From an uncultured Mycoplasmatota bacterium (lineage in GTDB: Bacteria > Bacillota_I > Bacilli_A > RF39 > UBA660), in the NCBI GenBank assembly GCA_947165285.1, contig CAMUZS010000002.1:152302-216301 (forward strand): 64,000 nt of DNA, in the 5' to 3' direction. Positions within the stretch are counted from its first letter, which is position 1. Every line of letters starts with the position of its first letter. The notes beneath the pieces were generated by a model. It ran no database searches, was not told the DNA's origin, and saw only the letters and a list, made by a program, of their open reading frames with translations. This document shows, piece after piece, positions 15,834 to 23,790 of the stretch. The position numbers were made by a program, and so were the translations under genes.

Positions 15834-16139
15834 TTAATTATCTCCTTGGATTTTTATAATGATTTCTCCATCTTTAGTATACATATATCTTTCTCTTGCA
15901 TACCTTGCCATGTAATCAGGATCTCTTAGTTTATTAACATCTGATTCTAATTGTTTTTCTTCTTCCAATAAATTATTATATTTCATAGTTAATTCAGATA
16001 TAGTGTGATTGTTATTAAATATTTGAATCCATACCTTAAAAACTGTTGATCCCATAAAGCATAAACCTATAAAAAATACTACTATTAAGAGCAACAATCT
16101 TCTTTTAGCTTTTTTCATACCTTTCTTATTTTTTTTCAT
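15834..16139 (-). CDS. divIC: Cell division protein DivIC (FtsB family)
   Basis: Bitopic membrane protein of the divisome that partners with FtsL and DivIB. 101 residues: a lysine-rich cytoplasmic start, one membrane helix (about 13-34), a coiled-coil stretch (about 45-70), and the DPDYMARYARERYMY region followed by KDGEIIIKI, typical of DivIC. It follows yabP and yabQ as in Bacillus. spoIIE, often further along, is not in this window. Confidence 0.92.
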   Translation of the reverse strand: MKKNKKGMKKAKRRLLLLIVVFFIGLCFMGSTVFKVWIQIFNNNHTISELTMKYNNLLEEEKQLESDVNKLRDPDYMARYARERYMYTKDGEIIIKIQGDN

Positions 16140-16171
16140 ACAATCACCTATTATTCAGTAATAGTATACCT

Positions 16172-16474
16172 CTATTTTCTTTTAGATATAAACCCTAATA
16201 TTAAATTATTTATAAATTTTACATGTTTTTGCGTAAACATATAACCAAGTATTATAAAAATTAAAAAGTAGATATGAAAAATACCTTTATTTATTTTATA
16301 TATAATTATTATATAAAATACAACAACAATATATATATAAATTATATTAATTAAATAATATAAAAATTTATTCTTTATATTAATATACTTATTATTTAAT
16401 TTATTAAACATGCAAACAATTATTCCATATAAAAAAGAAACTAACATTGAATATAATTGTATTTTAACATTCAT
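16172..16474 (-). CDS. yabQ: Spore cortex protein YabQ
   Basis: Membrane protein needed for spore cortex formation in Bacillus. 100 residues, almost wholly hydrophobic with four likely helices; YSMLVSFLYGIIVCMF near the start and KINKGIFHIYFLIFIILGY in the second half match the family pattern. Its ATG overlaps the yabP stop by one base. Recognition rests on pattern and on its place between yabP and divIC, since the primary sequence is very AT-biased. Confidence 0.85.
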   Translation of the reverse strand: MNVKIQLYSMLVSFLYGIIVCMFNKLNNKYINIKNKFLYYLINIIYIYIVVVFYIIIIYKINKGIFHIYFLIFIILGYMFTQKHVKFINNLILGFISKRK

Positions 16475-16758
16475 TATTTAAATAACCTCGAAATAAAACT
16501 TGTATCTCCTTTTTTCGTAGCATCCATATAATTAATATTATCAAATTTCCCTTTTATAGATAAATTACCAACCTGTGTATCAAGTTTTATTATTTCAAGT
16601 TGACTACCCTTAAGTAATAATACTCCTAAAGTAGTTTCTATTAAAAACTCCTCAGGATTAAAACTAACAATTTTTTTTACTCCACTTATACTAATTCTTT
16701 TTCTATCAGTTATTTTAATTTCACTATATTGATTATTTACACCACTATCTTTATCCAT
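16474..16758 (-). CDS. yabP: Spore protein YabP
   Basis: Small protein acting with YabQ in the mother cell during cortex formation. The core ITDRKRISISGVKKI, then FNPEEFLIETTLGVLLLKG and LEIIKLD, is the standard YabP pattern. The start at 16758 follows GGTGAT at the usual distance; the upstream ATG at 16770 is too close to any ribosome binding site. First gene of yabP-yabQ-divIC. hslR, which precedes yabP in Bacillus, is absent; spoVG is upstream. Confidence 0.9.
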   Translation of the reverse strand: MDKDSGVNNQYSEIKITDRKRISISGVKKIVSFNPEEFLIETTLGVLLLKGSQLEIIKLDTQVGNLSIKGKFDNINYMDATKKGDTSFISRLFK

Positions 16759-16802
16759 TAATATCACCATTAAATAATATGAATAAAAGCAAAAATTTAT
16801 TA

Positions 16803-16830
16803 CAAAAAAAAGACTTCTATAAGAAGCCTT
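16803..16830 (-). terminator. Terminator of spoVG
   Basis: Stem 16812-16818 / 16822-16828 with one G-U pair; a T-run of eight follows on the minus strand. Confidence 0.7.
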
Positions 16831-16838
16831 AAATTAAA

Positions 16839-17150
16839 CTATTCTTCTGATGGTTCTTCAGTTTCTTCAACACTTTCAACGCTTTCAACACTATCATCAG
16901 TATTATTATACTCTTCAATAATAGCATCTTCTAGCATTTTACGAACATCAGCGTTAATTGGATGAGCTATATCTCTATATCCACCAGTAGCAGTTTTTCT
17001 ACTAGGCATAGCAATAAATAAGCCCTTATCTCCTTGTATAATTCTAATATCATGTACAGCGAATGAATCATCTAATAAAATAGATGCAATTCCCTTCATA
17101 CGTGATCCTTCTTTTTCAATTTTGCGTACGCTAACTGATGTAACTTGCAT
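16839..17150 (-). CDS. spoVG: SpoVG, RNA/DNA-binding regulator
   Basis: Conserved small regulator affecting sporulation, division and virulence genes in Bacillota. The core VTSVSVRKI, then [12 protein letters not shown] and [10 protein letters not shown] with [10 protein letters not shown], is nearly invariant. The 103-residue length includes an acidic tail rich in Glu and Ser. A strong GAAGGAGAG site precedes the ATG. Upstream lies a possible promoter (TTGATT, 17 bases, TACACT on the minus strand near 17210-17180) and its own terminator follows. Confidence 0.97.
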   Translation of the reverse strand: MQVTSVSVRKIEKEGSRMKGIASILLDDSFAVHDIRIIQGDKGLFIAMPSRKTATGGYRDIAHPINADVRKMLEDAIIEEYNNTDDSVESVESVEETEEPSEE

Positions 17151-17248
17151 AGTACTCTCCTTCTAAAGTCTTTCAACTTAATTATAGTGTATAGCAAAAT
17201 ATACCAAAAATCAATATTTTTTAATCATACTTTACCAATTAATGTATA

Positions 17249-17461
17249 CTAAACATGGTATATTTTTACATCACCAATAGCAACATCAGAATAGGTAAAA
17301 CTTTTATTAATTCCTTCAATTAAAACAGTAAAAATATTAGAATAAACATTATTAATTATACCTCTATACATTTGTTTCTTATTTCTTGAACCACTAACAT
17401 TAATCATAACTTCTTTGTTAATTAAACTAGCAATTTCTTGCTTTATATCACTTAAATTCAT
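17249..17461 (-). CDS. veg: Veg family protein
   Basis: Small beta-barrel-like protein linked to biofilm control in Bacillus. The pattern LSDIKQEIASLINKEV, then GSRNKKQMYRGIINNVY and a tail with SYSDV-like FTYSDVAIGDVKI matches Veg, although it is shorter (70 residues). Its ATG overlaps the yabG stop (ATGA). The yabG-veg order is the same as in Bacillus, which supports the call. Confidence 0.85.
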   Translation of the reverse strand: MNLSDIKQEIASLINKEVMINVSGSRNKKQMYRGIINNVYSNIFTVLIEGINKSFTYSDVAIGDVKIYHV

Positions 17462-18225
17462 CTAGGATACCCCACAAACATAGTTCCATTACTAACAAGA
17501 CCACCTATTCCATCTTTTCCATTTCTAGTTTTAGATAATAAATCAATTAGATCTACTTCTTTATTTCTTTGTGTTTTTGATAGTATTGTAGCAATTATTG
17601 CAGGATCTAGGGCATGAATATTTATTCTTTTTGGACTTGAAGCAAAATTAGCTCCAGCTTTAATTAAATCTTCATAATCACTTTGACAAGCACCAGCTAT
17701 AATAATTAACTTATCATGAGATTTTTCATATTTTCTTGCCTTTTTTATTGCTTTAACAAAATTTTCAGAATTTTTATAATTTTTTATATCTGTTTTAACA
17801 CCTTTTTTTCTATAATAAGCATCATGACCAGTAATTATAACAATATCAGGTTTTACTTCTTCAAGTAATTCACCAATTTCATTTGGTATAGTTTTTTCAT
17901 CTATTTTTTTTCCAATTGCATATACATTGTTTTTTTTATAAAAATCCATACATCTTTTTAAATATTCACTATCCCCATCTAAATGAAGAATTTTTCCTGG
18001 CAAATAAAAATATTCGGATCTTTGCATATCATCGTCAATATCATTTGGAATAAATTCTTTAATCTTTTTTTTATCTATTAAAATGCAATCACTTACTTTA
18101 GCATCTGCCAATAATCTAAATTCAACACCTTTTAAATATAATATATCGTTTTTACGATTAATAACCTTAAATACTGTATCATTATTATAACTATTTCTAG
18201 TTACAAAATCTCCAATTTGAATCAA
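17458..18225 (-). CDS. yabG: Sporulation-specific protease YabG
   Basis: Cysteine protease that processes spore coat proteins. The 255-residue protein has the family signatures VIITGHDAYY, IIIAGACQSDYEDLIKAGANFASSP and INIHALDPA. The start is TTG at 18225 following AGGTGAT. Translationally coupled to veg. Together with yabP, yabQ, bofA and others it argues that the host forms endospores. Confidence 0.95.
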   Translation of the reverse strand: MIQIGDFVTRNSYNNDTVFKVINRKNDILYLKGVEFRLLADAKVSDCILIDKKKIKEFIPNDIDDDMQRSEYFYLPGKILHLDGDSEYLKRCMDFYKKNNVYAIGKKIDEKTIPNEIGELLEEVKPDIVIITGHDAYYRKKGVKTDIKNYKNSENFVKAIKKARKYEKSHDKLIIIAGACQSDYEDLIKAGANFASSPKRINIHALDPAIIATILSKTQRNKEVDLIDLLSKTRNGKDGIGGLVSNGTMFVGYPR

Positions 18226-18267
18226 AAAAAATCACCTATTAATAATATGCATTAATAGATAATTTTA

Positions 18268-18456
18268 TTATTTATTTAAAATTCTTTTTCTTACTTGAAT
18301 TTCATTTTCAATTATTTGATTAGAACTAAGTGATTTTTCGTATGTTACTAAATTATTTTCTTTATAAAATTCATCATTAGTAAACGAATAAGAAATCATA
18401 GAATAAAGTATAATAACTCCAATAATCTTTTTTAATTCATTATTTATAACAATCAC
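18268..18456 (-). CDS. Small membrane or secreted peptide, unknown; start codon unusual
   Basis: A 62-residue frame between rsmA and yabG with a lysine pair and a hydrophobic segment (KKIIGVIILYSMISYSF), then a polar tail. The only GTG (18456-18454) lies inside the AGAGGTGATT ribosome binding site itself. At the distance used by neighbouring genes for ATG there is ATA (18447-18445). Either GTG is used without a proper site, ATA starts translation, or the gene is not made. Codon use resembles its neighbours. No family recognised. Confidence 0.45.
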   Translation of the reverse strand: MIVINNELKKIIGVIILYSMISYSFTNDEFYKENNLVTYEKSLSSNQIIENEIQVRKRILNK

Positions 18457-18466
18457 CTCTAAACAA

Positions 18467-19240
18467 TTAAAAAATACTATAATATAATTCTATAAAAATG
18501 TCTATACTTAACTGTTCAGCTCTATTAGTTAAATCCATATTATGCTTTTTTAATACTTCATTAATCTTATTCAAATTATAATTACACAAATTATTTCTTA
18601 AATTTTTTCTTTTCATTTTAAATGCATCACTTACAAAGTTAAAGAATTGTTCTTCATTATCTATTTTATATTTATTATGTCTAACTAATTGAATAACAGC
18701 ACTATCAACATTAGGAATAGGATTAAAACACTTTCTTGGAACATCTATTATTTTCTTAAGATCATAATAATAGTTCAAATATACACTAATATATCCATAT
18801 TCTTTATTACAAGGACTAGCAGTTAATCTATTTGCAACTTCTTTTTGAACCATTAAAGTCATATCTAATATATTTAAATTTGAATTAATAACATGTTCAA
18901 TAATAGGAGTGGTAATATAATAAGGAATATTAGCTATAACATGAATATTATCTGTACTATTAAAATAATCATTTAGATTTATCTTTAAAAAATCTTCATA
19001 TATTATTTTAGTTTTATCATCTTCTAATTTTGATAAGTATTCTTTTGTATCTAAATCTATTTCAAAAGCAGTTAAATCTACATTAAATTTTTTTAATTCT
19101 TTAGTTAAATAACCAATACCAGGACCAATTTCTAAAATTTTATCATCACTATTAACATTAACACTATTAACTATCTTATCAATAATAGTAATATCCTTTA
19201 AAAAATTTTGACCTAAACTATGTTTTGTTTTAAAATCCAT
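18467..19240 (-). CDS. rsmA: 16S rRNA dimethyladenosine transferase
   Basis: Dimethylates two adjacent adenines near the 3' end of 16S rRNA (KsgA). 257 residues with HSLGQNFLKD at the start, the SAM loop EIGPGIGYLT, and the catalytic IANIPYYITTPII. The ATG follows AGGTGAT. In Bacillus the gene for ribonuclease M5 sits just upstream; here it is missing and a 3D-domain gene is the direct neighbour. Confidence 0.97.
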   Translation of the reverse strand: MDFKTKHSLGQNFLKDITIIDKIVNSVNVNSDDKILEIGPGIGYLTKELKKFNVDLTAFEIDLDTKEYLSKLEDDKTKIIYEDFLKINLNDYFNSTDNIHVIANIPYYITTPIIEHVINSNLNILDMTLMVQKEVANRLTASPCNKEYGYISVYLNYYYDLKKIIDVPRKCFNPIPNVDSAVIQLVRHNKYKIDNEEQFFNFVSDAFKMKRKNLRNNLCNYNLNKINEVLKKHNMDLTNRAEQLSIDIFIELYYSIF

Positions 19241-19248
19241 ATTATCAC

Positions 19249-19273
19249 CTAAAAAGGTAAGTTATAACTTACC
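19249..19273 (-). terminator. Terminator of the 3D-domain gene
   Basis: Perfect 18-base palindrome GGTAAGTTATAACTTACC (19256-19273) followed on the minus strand by TTTTT. It overlaps the stop of the upstream gene. Confidence 0.8.
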
Positions 19274-19823
19274 ATCCCCTTCTTAATACATCATAAGTGA
19301 TTACTGATCTTCCAACATATAATCTAGCATTTTGAGAATTTTCTTCAAGTAAGTCAATATCAGTTCCTAGAACACCTCTATCTAAAACTATAGCAATTAT
19401 TGGATCATCAGATTGTCTTGCAAAATCAAATCTTATAACACTACCACAAGGTAAATTAGATGATGAAGCAACTATCCTTACATTTCCATATGTTGAATCA
19501 TCAAAATGATAATTTCCATGTAAAACATCAAGTGAAGGCATACATGCAAGTCTACCACTACATAAAGGACAATCAGCACCATATCCAGTTAAATCACCTG
19601 TATATTGCTCTTTTGCACTATAATTATCATTAATAAAAGCTAAATACTCTTCATATTTTCTATCTCTTTTAGAAGACATCTTATTAATATCTAATGATAA
19701 GTTTAAATAATTATTTTTTACTTTAGAATTATTATTTTCACTAGTAGCTCCAACTAGCATAAATACAAAAATAGTAATAATTATTGTTTTAACAAAAATA
19801 TTAATTTTACTCATTACTTTCAT
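19269..19823 (-). CDS. Secreted 3D-domain protein (YabE-like, double-psi beta-barrel)
   Basis: Likely a wall-active enzyme. It has a signal peptide (about 5-25) and a C-terminal 3D domain with TGYGADCPLC, GNVRIVASSSNLPCGSVI and AIVLDRGV, the three-Asp pattern of YabE, MltA-like and RlpA-like folds. Four cysteines lie in the domain. Bacillus YabE, found at the same place near tatD and rsmA, also has DUF348 and G5 domains that are absent here (184 versus more than 400 residues). Start at 19823 follows GGGAG. Confidence 0.85.
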   Translation of the reverse strand: MKVMSKINIFVKTIIITIFVFMLVGATSENNNSKVKNNYLNLSLDINKMSSKRDRKYEEYLAFINDNYSAKEQYTGDLTGYGADCPLCSGRLACMPSLDVLHGNYHFDDSTYGNVRIVASSSNLPCGSVIRFDFARQSDDPIIAIVLDRGVLGTDIDLLEENSQNARLYVGRSVITYDVLRRGW

Positions 19824-19871
19824 ATTATCTAAACTCCCACATATATTTAAAATATTTTAGCATGTAGGATA

Positions 19872-20609
19872 TTAAATGTCAAAAATCTCCTTAATATTTT
19901 TATTGGTAATATTTGCTAATTCTTCCATACTAATACCATATAAATTAGAAACAAATAAAGCAATTTCATATATATGACTTGGATCATTTTGATGACCTCT
20001 AAAAGGCTCAGGAGTTAAATATGGACTATCAGTTTCTAAAACTAAATCATTAGGTGATAATTTTATTAATACATCTTTTAAATTGCAATTTTTAAAAGTT
20101 ACAACACCATTAATACCTAACTTATATCCCATTTTTAAAAATATATTAGCAGTTTCCAAACTTCCACTAAAAGAATGAATTATACCTTTTAAATTATAAT
20201 TTTTTAAAATATTAATCATATCTTCAGTAGCATCTCTTGAATGAATAACTACAGGTTTATTAAGTCTTTTTGCAATATCTAATTGTCTTTTAAATATTTC
20301 TATTTGTTTTTCTTTATTGTCTTTTCCGTAATGATAATCAAGACCAATTTCTCCTATAGCAATGATTTTATCTGATAAATTATTAAAAATATCAAAGTTA
20401 AATTCTTCTAAAACATTCTCAGGATGCAATCCAATACAACCAAAAACATTATCATAATTATTAATTAATTCTAATACCTCATTTGAGGATTTATAATTAT
20501 CAGCAGCTACAATAATACGATTAATACCTTTTTCTAATGAATTATTAATTACACTATCTATATCTTCATAATATTCTTTAAATACATGACAATGACTATC
20601 ACAAAACAT
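19872..20609 (-). CDS. tatD: TatD-family metal-dependent DNase
   Basis: TIM-barrel hydrolase with 3'-5' exonuclease activity in characterised members. Metal ligands are visible in DSHCHVF (the usual HxH), GEIGLDYH, VIHSRDA, IHSFSG and ETDSPYL. 245 residues, normal. AGGAAGA precedes the ATG, which lies inside the end of the upstream C26/VanY gene, so the two are coupled. Confidence 0.95.
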   Translation of the reverse strand: MFCDSHCHVFKEYYEDIDSVINNSLEKGINRIIVAADNYKSSNEVLELINNYDNVFGCIGLHPENVLEEFNFDIFNNLSDKIIAIGEIGLDYHYGKDNKEKQIEIFKRQLDIAKRLNKPVVIHSRDATEDMINILKNYNLKGIIHSFSGSLETANIFLKMGYKLGINGVVTFKNCNLKDVLIKLSPNDLVLETDSPYLTPEPFRGHQNDPSHIYEIALFVSNLYGISMEELANITNKNIKEIFDI

Positions 20610-21876
20610 CTAATTCTTCCTCCAAACATTTATTATTATTCATTATTTTTTTTGCAAATTCAATATCACCAACATATCTTAAATGCCATGGTTCGTAATT
20701 ATATTTTGTAATATTTTCTTTATTTTTAGGATACCTTAATATAAATCCATAATCAGACATTATTTTATGAAGTGTTTGATACATTAAATCTAGTTCTTTA
20801 TCAAATTCATTGTGCCATATACCATCTACCAAAGCACAAACATCAATTGCTAATCCACTTTCATGTTCACTATGAAATTGAGTTGCTACATATTTTTTTG
20901 CATGATCTAATCCTTTTTCATTAGCTATATTATCAAATAATTGTTTTTGAAATTCATGACTTCTATAACCACTTTCTAAATCAATTATAAAACCAAGTTC
21001 TTTCATCTTTTCTTTTAAAGCTAAAAATGAATAATATGTTTGTTCTTCTAAATTTGATTCTTCCAATGAACACTTAGGATAAGCACTATTATATTTAATT
21101 ATCTTAAATTTATTATCTTCTATTTTATTATCTTTATTAATCAATATCTTATATTTATTATATGCATTTTTTATAAGCCATTTAAACGGTTCATAATCTT
21201 TAATTAATTCCGGATGATATTGCAAACCTAATATATATGAGTTATTTTTATGATATTCTACCGCCTCAATAACATCATCATCACTTTTAGCAGATACAAT
21301 AACATCACTTGATAATCTAGGAATTTCAAAACTATGTAAAGATACTACATCTATTGAATCTCTTTTATATATATCATACAAAAAAGTATCTTTAGTAATA
21401 TTTATTTTATGTTTTGCAGCAAGTATAGTATCTTCTTCAGTGGTAACTATATGATTATGATTTTTAAGTTTTAAATCTTCTAATTTCTTTAAATACATAT
21501 TATCTAATTTATTAGAACAATATGTTTCATATAAATTCTTACTAGTATCAGCTTTTTGATCACTTAATATATTAAAATATGTAGCAATTGATTGAGAGCC
21601 TAAACAAATTCCAAGAATTGGTTTATTATTTTTTATTGCATCATCTATTAAAGGAAAAAATTCCATTTTCATTATATTTCCACCTGGCCAAACAAAAGCA
21701 TCACATAGTTGTAAATATAAATCAATATTATCATCTAATATTCCAATAGGTATTCCACCACAGTCTATTATAGCTTTTTGATACATTTTAACAAAAGTAT
21801 CCCTATTAGCATAAGGATTTGTATCAGAACTAACAAAGGTAGGTAAAATTCCAACAACTATCTTATTTTTTATCAT
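20599..21876 (-). CDS. Fusion of class I glutamine amidotransferase (peptidase C26) and VanY-type D,D-carboxypeptidase
   Basis: Two enzymes in one chain. Residues 1-245 are a C26/GATase1 domain with nucleophile C91 in GICLGSQ and the H221/E223 pair in QYHPE. Residues 260-425 are a VanY-like metallopeptidase with SGYRS, the zinc motif S-x-H-x-x-G-x-A-x-D (H338, D345) and EPWH (E395, H398). No signal peptide is visible, so the VanY half would act inside the cell unless export is unusual. The start at 21876 is an ATG at the standard distance from AGGTGA. The combined role, perhaps in muropeptide breakdown, is inference. Confidence 0.85.
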   Translation of the reverse strand: MIKNKIVVGILPTFVSSDTNPYANRDTFVKMYQKAIIDCGGIPIGILDDNIDLYLQLCDAFVWPGGNIMKMEFFPLIDDAIKNNKPILGICLGSQSIATYFNILSDQKADTSKNLYETYCSNKLDNMYLKKLEDLKLKNHNHIVTTEEDTILAAKHKINITKDTFLYDIYKRDSIDVVSLHSFEIPRLSSDVIVSAKSDDDVIEAVEYHKNNSYILGLQYHPELIKDYEPFKWLIKNAYNKYKILINKDNKIEDNKFKIIKYNSAYPKCSLEESNLEEQTYYSFLALKEKMKELGFIIDLESGYRSHEFQKQLFDNIANEKGLDHAKKYVATQFHSEHESGLAIDVCALVDGIWHNEFDKELDLMYQTLHKIMSDYGFILRYPKNKENITKYNYEPWHLRYVGDIEFAKKIMNNNKCLEEELDVL

Positions 21877-21939
21877 ATTATTCACCTAATAATATTTTAT
21901 TAAAAAAGATATTCTTTGTCTACATTCATAAAAATAGTT

Positions 21940-21968
21940 TTGACACATATAAAATAATATGATATTAT
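21940..21968 (+). promoter_or_regulatory. Sigma-A promoter of the 72-residue protein gene
   Basis: TTGACA (21940-21945), 17 bases, TATTAT (21963-21968). A GGAAGGA site and ATG follow about 30 bases downstream. Confidence 0.75.
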
Positions 21969-21999
21969 TTTTAAGCGTACTTGAAGGAAGGACAATATT

Positions 22000-22218
22000 A
22001 TGGAATATAACGAATTATTTAATAGATTTAGAAATATAACAAATGAAATTGCATTACAAAACATTAATAATCCAAATATATTAAAAAAATATGAAACATT
22101 AAAAAATGCTTTTTATAGCAAAAATCCTATTTTAAGAATATCAATTAATTCAAAATTAGATGAATTAGAAAATTTATTAGGATTAAATAATCAAAATGCA
22201 AAAATATTAAAAAAGTGA
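22000..22218 (+). CDS. Small protein of unknown function with its own promoter and terminator
   Basis: 72 residues, charged and probably all helical, no membrane segment. It starts with MEYNELFNRF and repeats ILKK-like lysine-rich ends twice. A good promoter (21940-21968), a strong GAAGGAAGGA site and a terminator make it a real single-gene unit. It reads rightward, against the surrounding genes. No family recognised. Confidence 0.75.
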   Translation: MEYNELFNRFRNITNEIALQNINNPNILKKYETLKNAFYSKNPILRISINSKLDELENLLGLNNQNAKILKK

Positions 22219-22235
22219 TAAACATCACTTTTTTT
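22213..22235. terminator. Bidirectional terminator between converging genes
   Basis: AAGTGAT (22213-22219) pairs with ATCACTT (22224-22230), flanked by A-run and T-run. It overlaps the stop of the small gene. Confidence 0.85.
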
Positions 22236-22710
22236 ATCTTAATTTTTTCTTAGTTATTTTTAAAAATTTTGTCTTAGATAAAATTTCATTTTCCAATAAA
22301 TTATAAAACTCAATTTCTTTTTTCTTTTTTTCAATTAATAATAATAAATTTTGATTAGGATCAATATTAGATGTAATACTTCCTGCTAAATCAATTAAAT
22401 TGTTATTCAAACCTATAGCACATTTTTTAGCTTCATCATAATTATTATATATATTATTAGTTCTAACCATATTAATACATTCACCATATTCATTATACAT
22501 AGGCTGTGCTAATACAAGCTCATTATTGTTAATACTAAATGAATAAACAACATTATAATAATGCTTTTCTTCATTAAAAGAATAATCAATAATATCACTT
22601 ATAACATAACACTTAACTACAACGTAAGCAGCTATATCATTAATATTATTATTATTTTTACTTACTCTTAATATTGCATATTTAATAGGATATATATATC
22701 CATTATCCAT
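22234..22710 (-). CDS. Unknown protein downstream of dut
   Basis: 158 residues from the ATG at 22710, which follows AAGGGGGG. The protein looks soluble. The first half alternates like a beta-sheet domain (IYPIKYAILRV, YVVVKCYVI, HYYNVVYSFSI); the second half is helical and ends in a lysine-rich coiled stretch. It follows dut with its ribosome binding site inside the dut end, so both are likely one transcript. No family recognised. Confidence 0.7.
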   Translation of the reverse strand: MDNGYIYPIKYAILRVSKNNNNINDIAAYVVVKCYVISDIIDYSFNEEKHYYNVVYSFSINNNELVLAQPMYNEYGECINMVRTNNIYNNYDEAKKCAIGLNNNLIDLAGSITSNIDPNQNLLLLIEKKKKEIEFYNLLENEILSKTKFLKITKKKLR

Positions 22711-22724
22711 ATTATTTTCCCCCC

Positions 22725-23198
22725 TTATCTCTTGGGCTTTCCAGTCCAAGAAGTTCTTTCATTACTTACTTTTTCTCCACAAGTTAAATACTTAGTGAAA
22801 ATACCTTGACAATATCTATCACCTTTTTTAATAGAATATGTCTCATTTCCTTCATTTTGTAAAGCAATCCATATATGACCTTCATTATCTATATTATTAT
22901 AATAATCACTATCTATAACACCTATTTGATTACACATCCTAACGTTATACTTAAAACCCATACTAGACCTAACAACTAAGAATAATACTTCATCATCTAA
23001 AAATTTTGCTTTTATACCAGTTGGTATTTTTTTTATTTCTCCTGGTTTAATATCAATATCATTTATAGCATGAAAATCATAACCAGCAGCGCTTACAGTA
23101 CTTCTAGATGGTAGTTCATATTCTTCATATAAAATACTATCATCAAGTATATCTTTTTTAAATTGTTCAAAACTTATTTTTTCAAAATATCTATCCAT
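22725..23198 (-). CDS. dut: Deoxyuridine 5'-triphosphate nucleotidohydrolase
   Basis: Hydrolyses dUTP to dUMP, keeping uracil out of DNA. The trimeric dUTPase motifs appear in order: AAGYDFHA, RSSMGFKYNV, NQIGVIDSDYYNN and KKGDRYCQGIF; the flexible C-terminal motif is RTSWTGKPKR, less glycine-rich than usual. 157 residues. GGGGAGT precedes the ATG. A gene of unknown function follows directly. Confidence 0.93.
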   Translation of the reverse strand: MDRYFEKISFEQFKKDILDDSILYEEYELPSRSTVSAAGYDFHAINDIDIKPGEIKKIPTGIKAKFLDDEVLFLVVRSSMGFKYNVRMCNQIGVIDSDYYNNIDNEGHIWIALQNEGNETYSIKKGDRYCQGIFTKYLTCGEKVSNERTSWTGKPKR

Positions 23199-23244
23199 AT
23201 TTACTCCCCATATAAACTTCTAAACATGAGTATGGTAGCATATA

Positions 23245-23276
23245 CAAAAAAAATTAGCAAGATAATATCTTGCTAA
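23245..23276 (-). terminator. Terminator of spoVT
   Basis: TTAGCAAGAT (23254-23263) pairs with ATCTTGCTAA (23267-23276), followed on the minus strand by a long T-run. It overlaps the spoVT stop. Confidence 0.85.
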
Positions 23277-23740
23277 CAGGTAATATCAAGTTCATTAGTG
23301 ATAAGACAATTAAACAATTCACCAACAATTTCATTACATATACTTTCTTGAATAATTACTATTCCTTCGGGATTTGAATCAATAATAATTGGTCTAATAT
23401 CACAATTACTACAAATACTATTTTTTAAACTATTTAATTCATATAAAGAAAGATTAATCATATTTTTTACATCTATATTATTTATATTAGTATTATTATA
23501 GATAATATCTTCTCTATTAGTAACAAGTATTTTAATACTACATTTACTAAATACATCAGCATACTTTTTTACCAAATCAATATAATTTTTAACACAAACA
23601 TTCTTACAAATATTAATAGAATTATCCTTAATAGATATTTCTAAACTATCATTTGTTTTAATAGATAAGCTTTTCCTAATATCTCTTGGTATAACTATTC
23701 TACCTAATTCATCAATTTTTTTTATGGATCCTTGACTCAT
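23273..23740 (-). CDS. spoVT: SpoVT-like AbrB-family transcription regulator
   Basis: Sporulation regulator: an N-terminal AbrB swapped-hairpin DNA-binding domain (1-50, with IKKIDELGRIVIPRDIRKSL) and a C-terminal GAF-like domain (about 55-155) that is strongly diverged here. The order pth-mfd-spoVT matches Bacillus. In Bacillus it tunes late forespore genes under sigma-G. Start preceded by AGAGAGGT. Confidence 0.9.
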   Translation of the reverse strand: MSQGSIKKIDELGRIVIPRDIRKSLSIKTNDSLEISIKDNSINICKNVCVKNYIDLVKKYADVFSKCSIKILVTNREDIIYNNTNINNIDVKNMINLSLYELNSLKNSICSNCDIRPIIIDSNPEGIVIIQESICNEIVGELFNCLITNELDITC

Positions 23741-23790
23741 ATAATACCTCTCTATATATAGTTTGTACTATATAAAATAATATATACCAA

